Shown here in pieces: positions 18,412 to 26,984 of a stretch of DNA of 64,000 nt. The DNA lies in NCBI GenBank assembly GCA_016928075.1, contig JAFGLJ010000042.1, forward strand, positions 124,001 to 188,000, given 5' to 3'. The notes beneath the pieces are model-generated. The model saw only the letters and a program-made list of their open reading frames with translations, was not told the origin of the DNA and did not search any database. The number at the start of each line of letters is the position of its first letter. The first letter of the stretch is position 1. This stretch comes from Bacteroidales bacterium (GTDB lineage Bacteria; Bacteroidota; Bacteroidia; Bacteroidales; VadinHA17). The position numbers were made by a program, and so were the translations under genes.

Positions 18412-20716
18412 AATAATTTGACATTGAATACGGGTATGATTCAGGGCTGGTACCCCTTTTCTTATTGGGTTCTTCCGACATCGTAAATATTATTTTACCT
18501 CCTTTTTGCAGGGCATTATGTGTAAAATAATTCTTATTAACAGTCGCTCCGTTAAATGTGACATCATCGACATAAAATGTCTTATTACCATTACCCTCTG
18601 CAATTATTTCAAGGGTATTGCCTCCGGGTATTTCAATGGTCATCTTATCGAATAATGGCGATCCTATCACATACTGGCTGCTTCCCGGGCACACGGGGTA
18701 AAATCCCATTGCGCTGAACACATACCATGCTGACGTTTGCCCGTTATCTTCATCACCGCAGTAACCGTCGGGAGTGTAATTATACAGTTTATCCATAACC
18801 TGGCGTACCCGGTACTGTGTTTTCCATGGTGCTCCGGCGTAATTATACAGGTATATCATATGCTGTATCGGCTGGTTACCGTGAGCATAATTACCCATGC
18901 CGGCTATCTGCATCTCTCTGATTTCATGAATAACAATACCATAATATGAATAATCGAATACCGGTGGCACTTCAAATACTGAATCAAGCTTTGCTATAAA
19001 CTGGTCGTTGCCTCCCATGAGGCTTATCAGGCTGTCAATATCATGAAATACACTCCAGGTATAATGCCAGCTGTTGCCTTCAGTGAAAGCATCACCCCAT
19101 TTGTAAGGGCTGAAAGGTGATTGAAAGCTCCCATCCAGGTTTTTTCCCCTCATAAGTTTTCTCCCCGGGTCAAATACATTAACAAAATTGTATGCCCTGT
19201 TTCTGTAGAGTTCCTGTTCTTCCTCAGGCCTTCCCAGTTCCTGTGCCAGTTTCCAGATGCAATAGTCAGCATAGGCATATTCCAGTGTACGTGCTGTGTT
19301 TTCCCTGATGTTCACATCATATGGTATATATCCGAGCTCATTGTAATAATCTGCTCCGTACCTACCCACCGACTCCACGGGGCCATTCCCCCTGGTGTTT
19401 TTAATCATCGCCTTGTAAAGTGTTTCTATATCATATCCCCTGATTCCTTTAAGGTAGCTGTCTGTAATTAGAGAAGCCGAATTGGATCCTATCATACAAT
19501 TCCTGTGCCCGGGGCTTGCCCATTCGGGGAGCCAGCCGCTTTCCATGTATGTGTTTACGAGACCGCTCATGATATGACTGTTTAGTTCAGGGTACATAAG
19601 TGTGAAGAAAGGAAATACTGCCCTGAACGTATCCCAGAAACCATTGTCTGTGAACATGTATCCTGGTAACACCTCACCATTGTATGGGCTGTAATGAACC
19701 TTTTCTCCGTCAGCATTTATTTCGTAAAACTTTCTTGGGAAAAGCAGCAGCCTGTACAGACATGAATAGAAAGTCCTTATTTTATCGTAATCATCATCTT
19801 CAACCCTGATTCTTCCAAGTTCCCTGTTCCATTTTTCCTTGGCCTCATGCATTACGGCATCAAATGATTTTGTTCCAATCTCATTTTCAAGGTTTATTAC
19901 AGCCTGTTCGGGACTTATGAATGATGAGGCAACACGGGCATTTACTATTTCATCTTTTTTTGTTTTAAAGCCAATAATAGCACCTGCGTGGTAGCCTTCG
20001 GCTTCAAGTACATCAACCTGAAGTTCATTATTCAGCCATGTATGGGCATAGTCAAAATCCCTGTCAAATTCTACTACGAAATAGTTATGAAAATTATCAG
20101 GTACGCCTCCGCTGTTATTTCGGCAATATCCGATTATTTTCCGCTCGGCCGGTATTATTTTAACCATGGAGCCCCTGTAAAAGCCATCGACCAGGACAAA
20201 TGAAGAATCATTTTCAGGAAATTTAAACCTGAAGATTGCAGCTCTTTCCGTAGGTGTTATTTCTGCAGTTACGTCATGGTCAGCCAGATATACACTATAG
20301 TAATATGGTTTTGCTGTTTCTGTTTTATGCGAGAACCAGGAGGAGCGTTCTTCACCATCAAATCTTATCCTGCCGGTTACAGGCATTAATGAGAAAGCAG
20401 CATAGTCGTTAATCCACGGGCTTGGCTGGTGAGTCTGTTTAATACCCCTTATTTTATATGCATCATATGTATATCCCCAGCCATTACCCATTTCCCCGGT
20501 CTGGGGAGTCCAGAAATTCATTCCCCAAGGTAAAGCAATTGCCGGGTATGTATTCCCGTTCGACAGTTTAAATTCTGAATCCGTTCCCATCAGGGTATTA
20601 ACCAGTTCTACGGGATCAAATGCCGTTTCTTCCTGTACATAACTGTCACAGGATATCATAAGCCCGGCAATTATAGTAATGATGATACTCAAAGCTGTAA
20701 TATTTCTCATGCTCAT
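18410..20716 (-). CDS. GH92-family alpha-mannosidase lipoprotein
   Basis: 768 residues. The N terminus IIITIIAGLMISC is a lipoprotein signal with its cysteine at 23, so the enzyme is probably anchored to the outer membrane or in the periplasm. The body carries GH92 features: VNTLMGTDS near the start, GNTYPAIALPWGMNFWTPQTG, WDTFRAVFPFFTLMYPEL, GNSWHYTWSVFHDI, GMGNYAHGNQPIQHMIYLYNYAG and CGDEDNGQTSAWYVFSAMGFYPVCPGSSQYVIGSP. The family removes alpha-linked mannose in a calcium-dependent way. No SusC/SusD pair is nearby, so it is not in an obvious polysaccharide-utilisation locus. Confidence 0.92.
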   Translation of the reverse strand: MSMRNITALSIIITIIAGLMISCDSYVQEETAFDPVELVNTLMGTDSEFKLSNGNTYPAIALPWGMNFWTPQTGEMGNGWGYTYDAYKIRGIKQTHQPSPWINDYAAFSLMPVTGRIRFDGEERSSWFSHKTETAKPYYYSVYLADHDVTAEITPTERAAIFRFKFPENDSSFVLVDGFYRGSMVKIIPAERKIIGYCRNNSGGVPDNFHNYFVVEFDRDFDYAHTWLNNELQVDVLEAEGYHAGAIIGFKTKKDEIVNARVASSFISPEQAVINLENEIGTKSFDAVMHEAKEKWNRELGRIRVEDDDYDKIRTFYSCLYRLLLFPRKFYEINADGEKVHYSPYNGEVLPGYMFTDNGFWDTFRAVFPFFTLMYPELNSHIMSGLVNTYMESGWLPEWASPGHRNCMIGSNSASLITDSYLKGIRGYDIETLYKAMIKNTRGNGPVESVGRYGADYYNELGYIPYDVNIRENTARTLEYAYADYCIWKLAQELGRPEEEQELYRNRAYNFVNVFDPGRKLMRGKNLDGSFQSPFSPYKWGDAFTEGNSWHYTWSVFHDIDSLISLMGGNDQFIAKLDSVFEVPPVFDYSYYGIVIHEIREMQIAGMGNYAHGNQPIQHMIYLYNYAGAPWKTQYRVRQVMDKLYNYTPDGYCGDEDNGQTSAWYVFSAMGFYPVCPGSSQYVIGSPLFDKMTIEIPGGNTLEIIAEGNGNKTFYVDDVTFNGATVNKNYFTHNALQKGGKIIFTMSEEPNKKRGTSPESYPYSMSNY

Positions 20717-20748
20717 ATCTTTTTTTGAATCCCTCTTTTTATAGCTAC

Positions 20749-20807
20749 CTCATCTCATCTCATCTCTCATCACTCATTACTCATCACTCATCACTCATCA
20801 CTCATCA
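20749..20807. repeat. Pentamer and heptamer tandem array
   Basis: Three CTCAT pentamers (20749-20763) and then six heptamers CTCATCA (20766-20807; the second is CTCATTA). The array lies between GH92 and the flippase-like gene and contains that gene's stop codon (20798-20800), so copy-number change could alter its last residues. Confidence 0.85.
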
Positions 20808-21799
20808 CTGTCATCGTTATTCTGAATACCCTGCCTGACCAGCTTAAACGAATTCACAATAATAATTGCCAGCAGTCCACCAAATATTGTAAACAAAACC
20901 GTAATCCCATTTACCAGTATCCCGTAAGTTACTCCTGTTTTTTCACTTAGATTAAACAGCAGGAAAAGCTGCAGGACAAAGAAATGAGAGGTGCCGATTC
21001 CCCCCGGGCTGGGGATTGCCCAGCCAATCATTCCCACAAACAACACTACAAATGCAAAATACAGACTGAGGTTTTCTGTTGATGGCAGAGATCTGAGGCA
21101 ACAATAATTCATCAAAACCATCAGGAACCAGATCATCATTGTTTGAAATGCAAAAATTCTTGATGATTTAATCCTGAAGGTATTTTTTACCGTTGTCCAG
21201 AATTCCTTCAGAAAAGACCTGATCTTATCCATAAGCTTATAATGCCTGAAAATAAGTATGAGGGAAGCAATTAATATCACCAGTCCAAGTATGATTAATC
21301 CAAGGTTCAGCAAATTCGTAGATACTGAATTTCTAATGCTGGAAGCAGCTGCTGCAATTAATTCATGCAATCTTCCGAATTCAAGAAGGAGGATCAGAGC
21401 TATTGCAAGTATAAGAGCAATCAGATCATATATTCGCTCAGATATCACAGTCCCGAAGCTTTTTGAAACCGGAATACCCGATGATTTTTGCAGAGAGGTA
21501 CACCTGATTATCTCACCAAGCTTAGGGGTGAAGCTGTTAATGAAGAATCCCAGTAGCAGGGAATAGGATACATTCTTAATATGCGGGGAGTTGCCATTGT
21601 TCTCCATGAGCAGTTTCCACCTGTATGCCCTGAAGAAAAAGATGATAACAAGGAGAATAACACTTAATAATATCCATCTGGTCCTGGCAGTTAATATAAG
21701 GTCAAATATTTCATCAAGGGGTTTGTTTCTGAGGGTAAGGAAAAGAAAGATTCCTCCGATAATAATTCCTGTTGCAGCATTTATAATATTTTTCCTCAT
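20798..21799 (-). CDS. Flippase-like / lysylphosphatidylglycerol synthetase-type membrane protein
   Basis: 333 residues with about eight membrane helices. It matches the pattern of the UPF0104/YbhN-type membrane family: FFRAYRWKLLM in the second helix region, LGFFINSFTPKLGEIIRCTSLQK, SFGTVISERIYDLIAL and the re-entrant IGWAIPSPGGIGTSHFFVLQ. Members are linked to lipid translocation, and the MprF flippase domain is related. The soluble synthetase domain of MprF is absent. The C terminus (NDDSDE) is encoded by the edge of the repeat array. Confidence 0.82.
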   Translation of the reverse strand: MRKNIINAATGIIIGGIFLFLTLRNKPLDEIFDLILTARTRWILLSVILLVIIFFFRAYRWKLLMENNGNSPHIKNVSYSLLLGFFINSFTPKLGEIIRCTSLQKSSGIPVSKSFGTVISERIYDLIALILAIALILLLEFGRLHELIAAAASSIRNSVSTNLLNLGLIILGLVILIASLILIFRHYKLMDKIRSFLKEFWTTVKNTFRIKSSRIFAFQTMMIWFLMVLMNYCCLRSLPSTENLSLYFAFVVLFVGMIGWAIPSPGGIGTSHFFVLQLFLLFNLSEKTGVTYGILVNGITVLFTIFGGLLAIIIVNSFKLVRQGIQNNDDSDE

Positions 21800-21862
21800 A
21801 CCAGCTTTAGTTTACAGGGGATGCCATTAGCGCATAAAGATAATAATAAATGGCTTAAATCA

Positions 21863-22753
21863 TTATTTCAACCGGAGATATACCGGGCGGTGATCGGATA
21901 TAACGTCTTGATAGTTCTTATAACACTGGTCGACCCTGTGAACAATTGTTGTATCAATATTAGTGTATAATTCATTTGTGATACATATATGATCTATATG
22001 ACTGGGCCATGAAGGGTATGACCACCATGCGACACTGCCGCGGGCGATGCCCATGTCGGTGAACATAAAATTGTCAGGATCATTCACCAGTGACCAGAAC
22101 ACGTTGGTTTCAAGGGTTGTACCGTTTATGTCATCATTAAGATCTCCAAGAATGATGACAGGATCATCCGGGTAATTATTTGAAATATATTTATGTAATG
22201 AATCAGTTGCACTTCTTCTCCGTTCTTCGTTTTCAGCTCCTTCACAGCATTTGAGATGGTTATTTATCAGTATTGCGTCTATACCTGTTGGTATATGAGT
22301 TACATGCACTTCAAAAGGTGGCCGAGGGAATGACCAGTAATCATCCTCGAAAATCACTTTGCTTTCTGCCTCATTAAGGCTAATCTCCGATAATTTATAC
22401 AGATACGCCAGGTTCCAGACTGAATTGTCAATCGGGTAATATTCACCCTCCCATCCGATAAGTCTGTCAACCAGTTTATCAAACTCTGCTTCCGAACTTA
22501 TCTCCTGAAGGGCAATAATATCAACATTCATCTCTTTGATCAGCTCAGCCACTACCTCTGCTGTTTCATCACCATATTTGGGATATTCCTCGATATTGTA
22601 GGTAACTATGTCAAATGTATTGATTGATCCACTTATTACGCATTCTGAAAAATCTATTGGTCCATTGCTGTTTGCAGGCTTTTTTCGGCAGGATACCATT
22701 AAAATAGAAATAGACAGAAGCAATATTAGTATCCTGTATAAAGCCCTTTTCAT
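21863..22753 (-). CDS. Endonuclease/exonuclease/phosphatase-family lipoprotein
   Basis: 296 residues. Lipoprotein signal LLLSISILMVSC, with the cysteine at about 22. The EEP fold motifs are in order: IVTYNIEEYP, IIALQEIS (catalytic Glu), INNHLKC, ILGDLNDD, and the C-terminal SDHRPVYL with the general-base His. It probably hydrolyses phosphodiester bonds in nucleic acids or lipids in the periplasm or at the cell surface; the substrate is not evident. Confidence 0.87.
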   Translation of the reverse strand: MKRALYRILILLLSISILMVSCRKKPANSNGPIDFSECVISGSINTFDIVTYNIEEYPKYGDETAEVVAELIKEMNVDIIALQEISSEAEFDKLVDRLIGWEGEYYPIDNSVWNLAYLYKLSEISLNEAESKVIFEDDYWSFPRPPFEVHVTHIPTGIDAILINNHLKCCEGAENEERRRSATDSLHKYISNNYPDDPVIILGDLNDDINGTTLETNVFWSLVNDPDNFMFTDMGIARGSVAWWSYPSWPSHIDHICITNELYTNIDTTIVHRVDQCYKNYQDVISDHRPVYLRLK

Positions 22754-22955
22754 AGTTGCAATCTTACTTTTGCAAATATGTTAAAAAACCATGACATTTA
22801 AATGATTAATGTGAACAGTGTCAGTAATAGCCATGTAACTCATCAGGTCAACTATTCGAAACCATTGGATTAAATTCATAATTTGGGAGCACTTTTCATA
22901 ATTAAACATTTAAAGCCCCATCGTGGGGACATCAAAGGGAATAAAAAAGGATACC

Positions 22956-23743
22956 ATGAAATACTTGATCTTACTAATTGCCGTTCTGGCCCTTTTTAGT
23001 TGTCGAAACAGCCTGGATAATGCTTCACCGGTTGAATCTGCCATTCCGTTTTATATTGGAACCTATACAGGATCGGGAAGTCAGGGAATATACAAAGGAC
23101 TCCTGGACAATGAAGGCCGTATTAAATTGAAAGGCCTTTCAGCTGAAACAGAAAATCCTTCATTCCTGGCTTTAAGTACTACCGGGGACTTCCTGCTTGC
23201 TGTCAATGAGAACAGTCCTGAAGGCACTGTTGAATCATACAGGATTAAGGGCGATAGTCTTTTCATGATTGACCGCAGCTCCTCAGGAGGTGCGCATCCA
23301 TGCTTTGTGGACATTGATGAGAATAACTATGTATTAACAGCCAATTATTCCAGTGGTACCGTGGGTTTATTGAAACTGGCCAGAAATGGCGAATTAAGCG
23401 GGCTGCTTGATGTACAGCAACATACGGGCAAAGGGACAACGGACAGGCAACGGGGTCCGCATGCCCATTCTGCAAGGTTTGAGCCTGCATCCACAGGAGT
23501 CATAACAGTATTGTGATTTTTGAAACAGACCGGGAATTCGGGACACTCGAGCTCATAGGACACCGTAGCACCTGCGGTGAATGGCCCCGGCATTTTTCAT
23601 TTGCACCGGGTGAAAATTACCTGCTGGTTGCCAACCAGAATTCAGATAATATTGTATCATTCAAACGTGATACTTTCACCGGACTTATTGAACCTGTGGA
23701 TACCATATCAGCACCTTCACCGGTCTGTATTTTGTTCAGGTAG
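22956..23743 (+). pseudogene. Broken lactonase-family (7-bladed propeller) lipoprotein gene
   Basis: The first reading frame (22956-23516) begins with a lipoprotein signal (ILLIAVLALFSC) and the lactonase opening PFYIGTYTG, continues through GGAHPCFVDID and GPHAHSARFEP, then hits TGA at 23514. A second frame picks up at 23504 (NSIVIFETD) and runs through GEWPRHFSFAPGENYLLVANQNSDNI to a normal C terminus (PSPVCILF) ending at 23743. The two halves total about 262 codons, whereas the family usually has about 340-380. An internal deletion of some 80-110 codons with loss of frame fits best. Confidence 0.85.
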
Positions 23744-23766
23744 GGGATTTCATCCTCCTGAACGCT

Positions 23767-24714
23767 TTATGTTATATGAGAAAAAACCTGAGTCAGCTGT
23801 ACCCTGTTCCTGACATTCACTTTCCTGAAAATATTATAGGTGTGGTCTTTAACAGTCTGGAGGGATATAAAAAGTTCGTCGGCTATCTCCTGATTGGTTT
23901 TGCCTTTGCATATTTCAGTGATAATCTGCTTTTCCCTTTTTGATATGCCATATTTCTGGTAAAGGCCCTCGAGTGAATCAGTCAGATCAGTAAATTCGCC
24001 TGCATTCTTTTTCAGGTACGATTTCAATAATATTATCACTGCAAGGTCTGAACAGAAATAAAACAATAAGAAATAAAAACCAATATAAACACTGAAGTAT
24101 GCAAAATGCAAAGCGAAAGCATTCAACACACCCAGGCCAGAGAGGATAAATCCAAACCTTACCAGCAGTATCCTTTTTTCATTATTGTTGCTCCTGATAG
24201 CTGCGTATGTGAGTATTGCCAGGATATATATCTTTACTATCAGGTCAATTGAATAAAATGCTATCCTGACTAACTGGTTAAGGTCAGCACTTTCCAGCCC
24301 TGAGTCCTCAGGCAGTTTCCTCAGTATCAATCCATATATAAGGAAGGAGGCCGTTGACAGCGTAAAGAATATAATACCAACAGACTGGCTGACCTTTCTG
24401 GATATAAGCTCATTTGCTGTTTTAATCAGGAGATACCAGGCGGCAATGATAAAAGGCACCCCGAAAAAGGGAATGATAGCGGCAATTGATTCAATCTGTG
24501 CAATTTTGATTTCATACTTAAGTAGGATTTCTCTGATAGCTATACCTCCAAGTATTCCGTAAACGCCAAAGACAAAATGGAGTATTTTGTAATAAAAAAA
24601 ACTGTTCAGGTAATCAACCCGGTATATTTTTCTGAGGCGTGATAAAAGTATCAGACTGTATACACCACCTGAAATAGAAACGACTATAACAATAATGACA
24701 GCCAGTCTGATCAT
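23767..24714 (-). CDS. Membrane-integral LuxR-type transcriptional regulator
   Basis: 315 residues. The first 230 or so residues form about seven hydrophobic helices. The C terminus is a LuxR DNA-binding domain: SKREKQIITEICKGKTNQEIADELFISLQTVKDHTYNIFRKVNVRNRVQL has the full helix-turn-helix pattern. A sensor and DNA binder in a single membrane protein implies binding to its target from the membrane. No partner kinase is nearby. The signal is unknown. It faces a divergent membrane-protein gene at 24882 across 167 bases, which is a possible target. Confidence 0.82.
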   Translation of the reverse strand: MIRLAVIIVIVVSISGGVYSLILLSRLRKIYRVDYLNSFFYYKILHFVFGVYGILGGIAIREILLKYEIKIAQIESIAAIIPFFGVPFIIAAWYLLIKTANELISRKVSQSVGIIFFTLSTASFLIYGLILRKLPEDSGLESADLNQLVRIAFYSIDLIVKIYILAILTYAAIRSNNNEKRILLVRFGFILSGLGVLNAFALHFAYFSVYIGFYFLLFYFCSDLAVIILLKSYLKKNAGEFTDLTDSLEGLYQKYGISKREKQIITEICKGKTNQEIADELFISLQTVKDHTYNIFRKVNVRNRVQLTQVFSHIT

Positions 24715-24824
24715 CGGATATAATTTATTACAAATGAAATAAATTACTTGATTCGAGGCAAAATAATTTCCCTGAAACTTACCATACTTAAGTTGGATAA
24801 CAAACGAATCCTACTTTCGGTGGA

Positions 24825-24856
24825 TTGACTTCAGACCGTTTACATATATATCTTTG
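24825..24856 (+). promoter_or_regulatory. Predicted promoter of the 24882 membrane protein gene
   Basis: TTG (24825-24827), a 21-base spacer and TATCTTTG (24849-24856), 25 bases before the ATG. It fits the phylum -33/-7 pattern with a slightly long spacer. Confidence 0.55.
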
Positions 24857-24881
24857 ACCTGTAATCAAAAATTTTTACATC

Positions 24882-25616
24882 ATGGAAAAAGTAGTAGGAT
24901 TATTGCCAAGGGCTGGTTCAGCATACGGTCATGGATGGAGGGTTATGTCGAAGAACTTCATTTCACTATTCCTCGTTGCTGTGATTATCTTTATAGCAAG
25001 CATACCTGTAGGTATCTTTTTCAATATATCAGATATCGAGCCTTATAAATGGGGTATTATGCGCGCCGATTTTTTAGATTTCGAACCCGGTAAATGGGGC
25101 TTTATGGCTTTCGCTGTAGTAATGGCCCAGGTCTTCGGACTTGCCTATTCAATATTTGTATTATCGCCTCTTGAATATGGCTCTAAACTGGTTTACCTTA
25201 GAGCTGCCCGGGAAGATCAGTTCGAAGTAGTAAATATGTTTGACTCGTTTAAAAACTACCTCAATGTTGTGCTTGCCTCACTTCTCAGCGGGGCAATTAT
25301 TACATTTGGTTTTTTCTTCCTGATCATCCCGGGCATTATTTTTGCCTGCCGGCTCGTTTTTGTTCCATTTCTTGTGATGGATAAAAAGCTGGACCCGGTT
25401 AAAGCTGTTGAAGAGAGCTGGAGACTTACCAAAGGTCACGGATGGAGGATTTTATGGATGGGAATACTGGCTTTCTTTATTATTATTGCAGGTTTTATAG
25501 TACTTATTTTCGGTTTGTTTATTTCGGCTATATGGATAAGTTCAACCTTTGCTTCACTTTACCATGCAGTACTGGTTGAAAAAGGAGAATACGTAATACC
25601 AAATGGCACCGAATAA
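24882..25616 (+). CDS. Multi-pass membrane protein of unknown function
   Basis: 244 residues with about five membrane helices (near 25-48, 75-100, 125-150, 155-175 and 190-225). The segment LDPVKAVEESWRLTKGHGWRIL after the third helix is typical of DUF975/glycerophosphodiester-phosphodiesterase-type membrane domains, whose role is not known. A promoter is visible upstream. It is divergent from the membrane LuxR regulator. Confidence 0.65.
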   Translation: MEKVVGLLPRAGSAYGHGWRVMSKNFISLFLVAVIIFIASIPVGIFFNISDIEPYKWGIMRADFLDFEPGKWGFMAFAVVMAQVFGLAYSIFVLSPLEYGSKLVYLRAAREDQFEVVNMFDSFKNYLNVVLASLLSGAIITFGFFFLIIPGIIFACRLVFVPFLVMDKKLDPVKAVEESWRLTKGHGWRILWMGILAFFIIIAGFIVLIFGLFISAIWISSTFASLYHAVLVEKGEYVIPNGTE

Positions 25617-25621
25617 TCTGT

Positions 25622-25646
25622 AAAGACGCCCGGCATGGGCGTCTCT
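25622..25646. repeat. Palindrome of the AGACGC family
   Basis: AGACGCCC (25624-25631) and GGGCGTCT (25637-25644) around the 5-nt loop GGCAT, a few bases after the stop codon of the membrane-protein gene. It shares the AGACGC/GCGTCT core with the palindrome at 18378 and may act as a transcript end. Confidence 0.7.
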
Positions 25647-25680
25647 TCAGTTGATATAATAACCCACCGTTTTTGTTTTC

Positions 25681-25709
25681 AAAACACCGGTTGATAAACC
25701 GGTGTTTTT
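25681..25709 (+). terminator. Strong hairpin terminator before yebC
   Basis: AACACCGGTT pairs perfectly with AACCGGTGTT around a 4-nt loop, with an A-run before and a T-run after the stem. It could work in both directions. It overlaps the predicted yebC promoter. Confidence 0.8.
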
Positions 25710-25719
25710 CGTATTTTTG
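25691..25719 (+). promoter_or_regulatory. Predicted promoter of yebC-SPOR-purF
   Basis: TTG (25691-25693), 18 bases, TATTTTTG (25712-25719), 27 bases before the yebC ATG. The -33 element sits inside the terminator hairpin of the preceding unit. Confidence 0.55.
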
Positions 25720-25745
25720 CACTTGAAATAAAAATTGAAATAATT

Positions 25746-26498
25746 ATGTCAGGACACAGCAAATGGTCAACCATAAAGAGAAAGAAGGGTGCCAATGATG
25801 CTAAGAGAGGCCAGATGTTTACCCGCTTAATAAAAGAAATTACAATTGCTGCCAGGGAAGGTGGTGGTGACCCGGAAGCTAACCCGAGGCTGCGACTTGC
25901 TGTTCAGAATGCAAGAGGAGCCAATATGCCCAAGGATAATATCGAAAGGGCTATTAAAAAAGCTACGGGTGACGATGCTACGAAGTACGAGGAATTGACC
26001 TTTGAAGGATATGCTCCAAACGGCATAGCTATATTTGTGGAATGCCTTTCCGATAATAATAATCGTACAGTTGCAAGTGTGAGATCAGTATTTAATAAGT
26101 TCGGGGGAAACCTGGGCACCCACGGATCCCTGTCTTACCTTTTTGACAGGAAAGGGATATTTACTATCAGGAAAAATAATGAAGTTGATATGGATGAATT
26201 TGAGCTGGAGTTAATTGATGGCGGAGCGGAAGAGATTGAAATAGATGATGATATGATAACAGTAACCTGTGCCATGGAAGATTTTGGGAGTCTTAATAAG
26301 AAACTGGAAGAAATGGGCGTGGAACCTGTGAGTGCCGACCTGCAGAGGGTACCCAATGATACCAAGGTACTTGACCTGTCAGGGGCAGCTACAGTACTGA
26401 AACTGATAGATAGCCTTGAAGATAATGATGATGTTCAAAACGTATTTCATAATCTGGAAATGACTGAAGAACTGGCTGAAGAGCTTGAGAAACAATAA
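25746..26498 (+). CDS. yebC: YebC/PmpR-family protein
   Basis: 250 residues, full length. The N terminus MSGHSKWSTIKRKKGANDAKRGQMFTRL is the family hallmark, followed by NPRLRLAVQNARGANMPKDNIERAIKKA. Members have been described as transcriptional regulators and, more recently, as aids to ribosomes on proline-rich stretches; which applies here cannot be told. First gene of an apparent yebC-SPOR-purF unit, with gaps of 27 and 3 bases. Confidence 0.95.
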   Translation: MSGHSKWSTIKRKKGANDAKRGQMFTRLIKEITIAAREGGGDPEANPRLRLAVQNARGANMPKDNIERAIKKATGDDATKYEELTFEGYAPNGIAIFVECLSDNNNRTVASVRSVFNKFGGNLGTHGSLSYLFDRKGIFTIRKNNEVDMDEFELELIDGGAEEIEIDDDMITVTCAMEDFGSLNKKLEEMGVEPVSADLQRVPNDTKVLDLSGAATVLKLIDSLEDNDDVQNVFHNLEMTEELAEELEKQ

Positions 26499-26525
26499 AA
26501 GGAGATAATTTACTATTTTTACGGA

Positions 26526-26981
26526 ATGAAAAAATATATCCTATATATAACTCTTTTTGCATTATGCAGCAGCATTCATGCACAGAAGCTGATAAAGGCA
26601 GAGGAACTCATAAACGGGAGTGGCAGCTATGGTGCTGGTCGTGTGGAAATAAACCAGGATATACGAGTTGATTCACTTCTCAGCAGGCATATAATGGCAA
26701 ATACCAAAACTGACGGTATGAACGGATACCGTATACAGATTTACAGGGGATCCGGACGTAATGCAAGAGAGGAAGCAAACGAAACAAAAGCCGAGTTTAT
26801 CTCTGAATTTCCTGATATCCCATCATATCTCAGATTTGATCCACCCAATTATTTCAAAGTTAGAGTGGGCGACTATCGCACCAAACATGATGCATATCCC
26901 TATTTTTTAAGGGTGAAGAATAAATTCCCCAATGCTTACATAGTAACTGATATTATTACTTATCCCGACCTGGATCAATAA
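26526..26981 (+). CDS. SPOR-domain periplasmic protein
   Basis: 151 residues. A signal peptide (MKKYILYITLFALCSSIHA) is followed by about 45 linker residues and a SPOR domain (GYRIQIYRGSGRNAREEANETKAEF through YFKVRVGDYRTKHDAYPY to NAYIVTDII). SPOR domains bind peptidoglycan stripped of stem peptides, mostly at the septum. The gene ends 3 bases before purF, so the two are transcribed together despite unrelated functions. Confidence 0.85.
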   Translation: MKKYILYITLFALCSSIHAQKLIKAEELINGSGSYGAGRVEINQDIRVDSLLSRHIMANTKTDGMNGYRIQIYRGSGRNAREEANETKAEFISEFPDIPSYLRFDPPNYFKVRVGDYRTKHDAYPYFLRVKNKFPNAYIVTDIITYPDLDQ

Positions 26982-26984
26982 ATT

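Noticed and set aside
22765-22772. TACTTTTG as a promoter of the lactonase gene
   Set aside because: It is nearly 190 bases upstream of the ATG and overlaps the 5' region of the opposite gene; no -33 element was clear.
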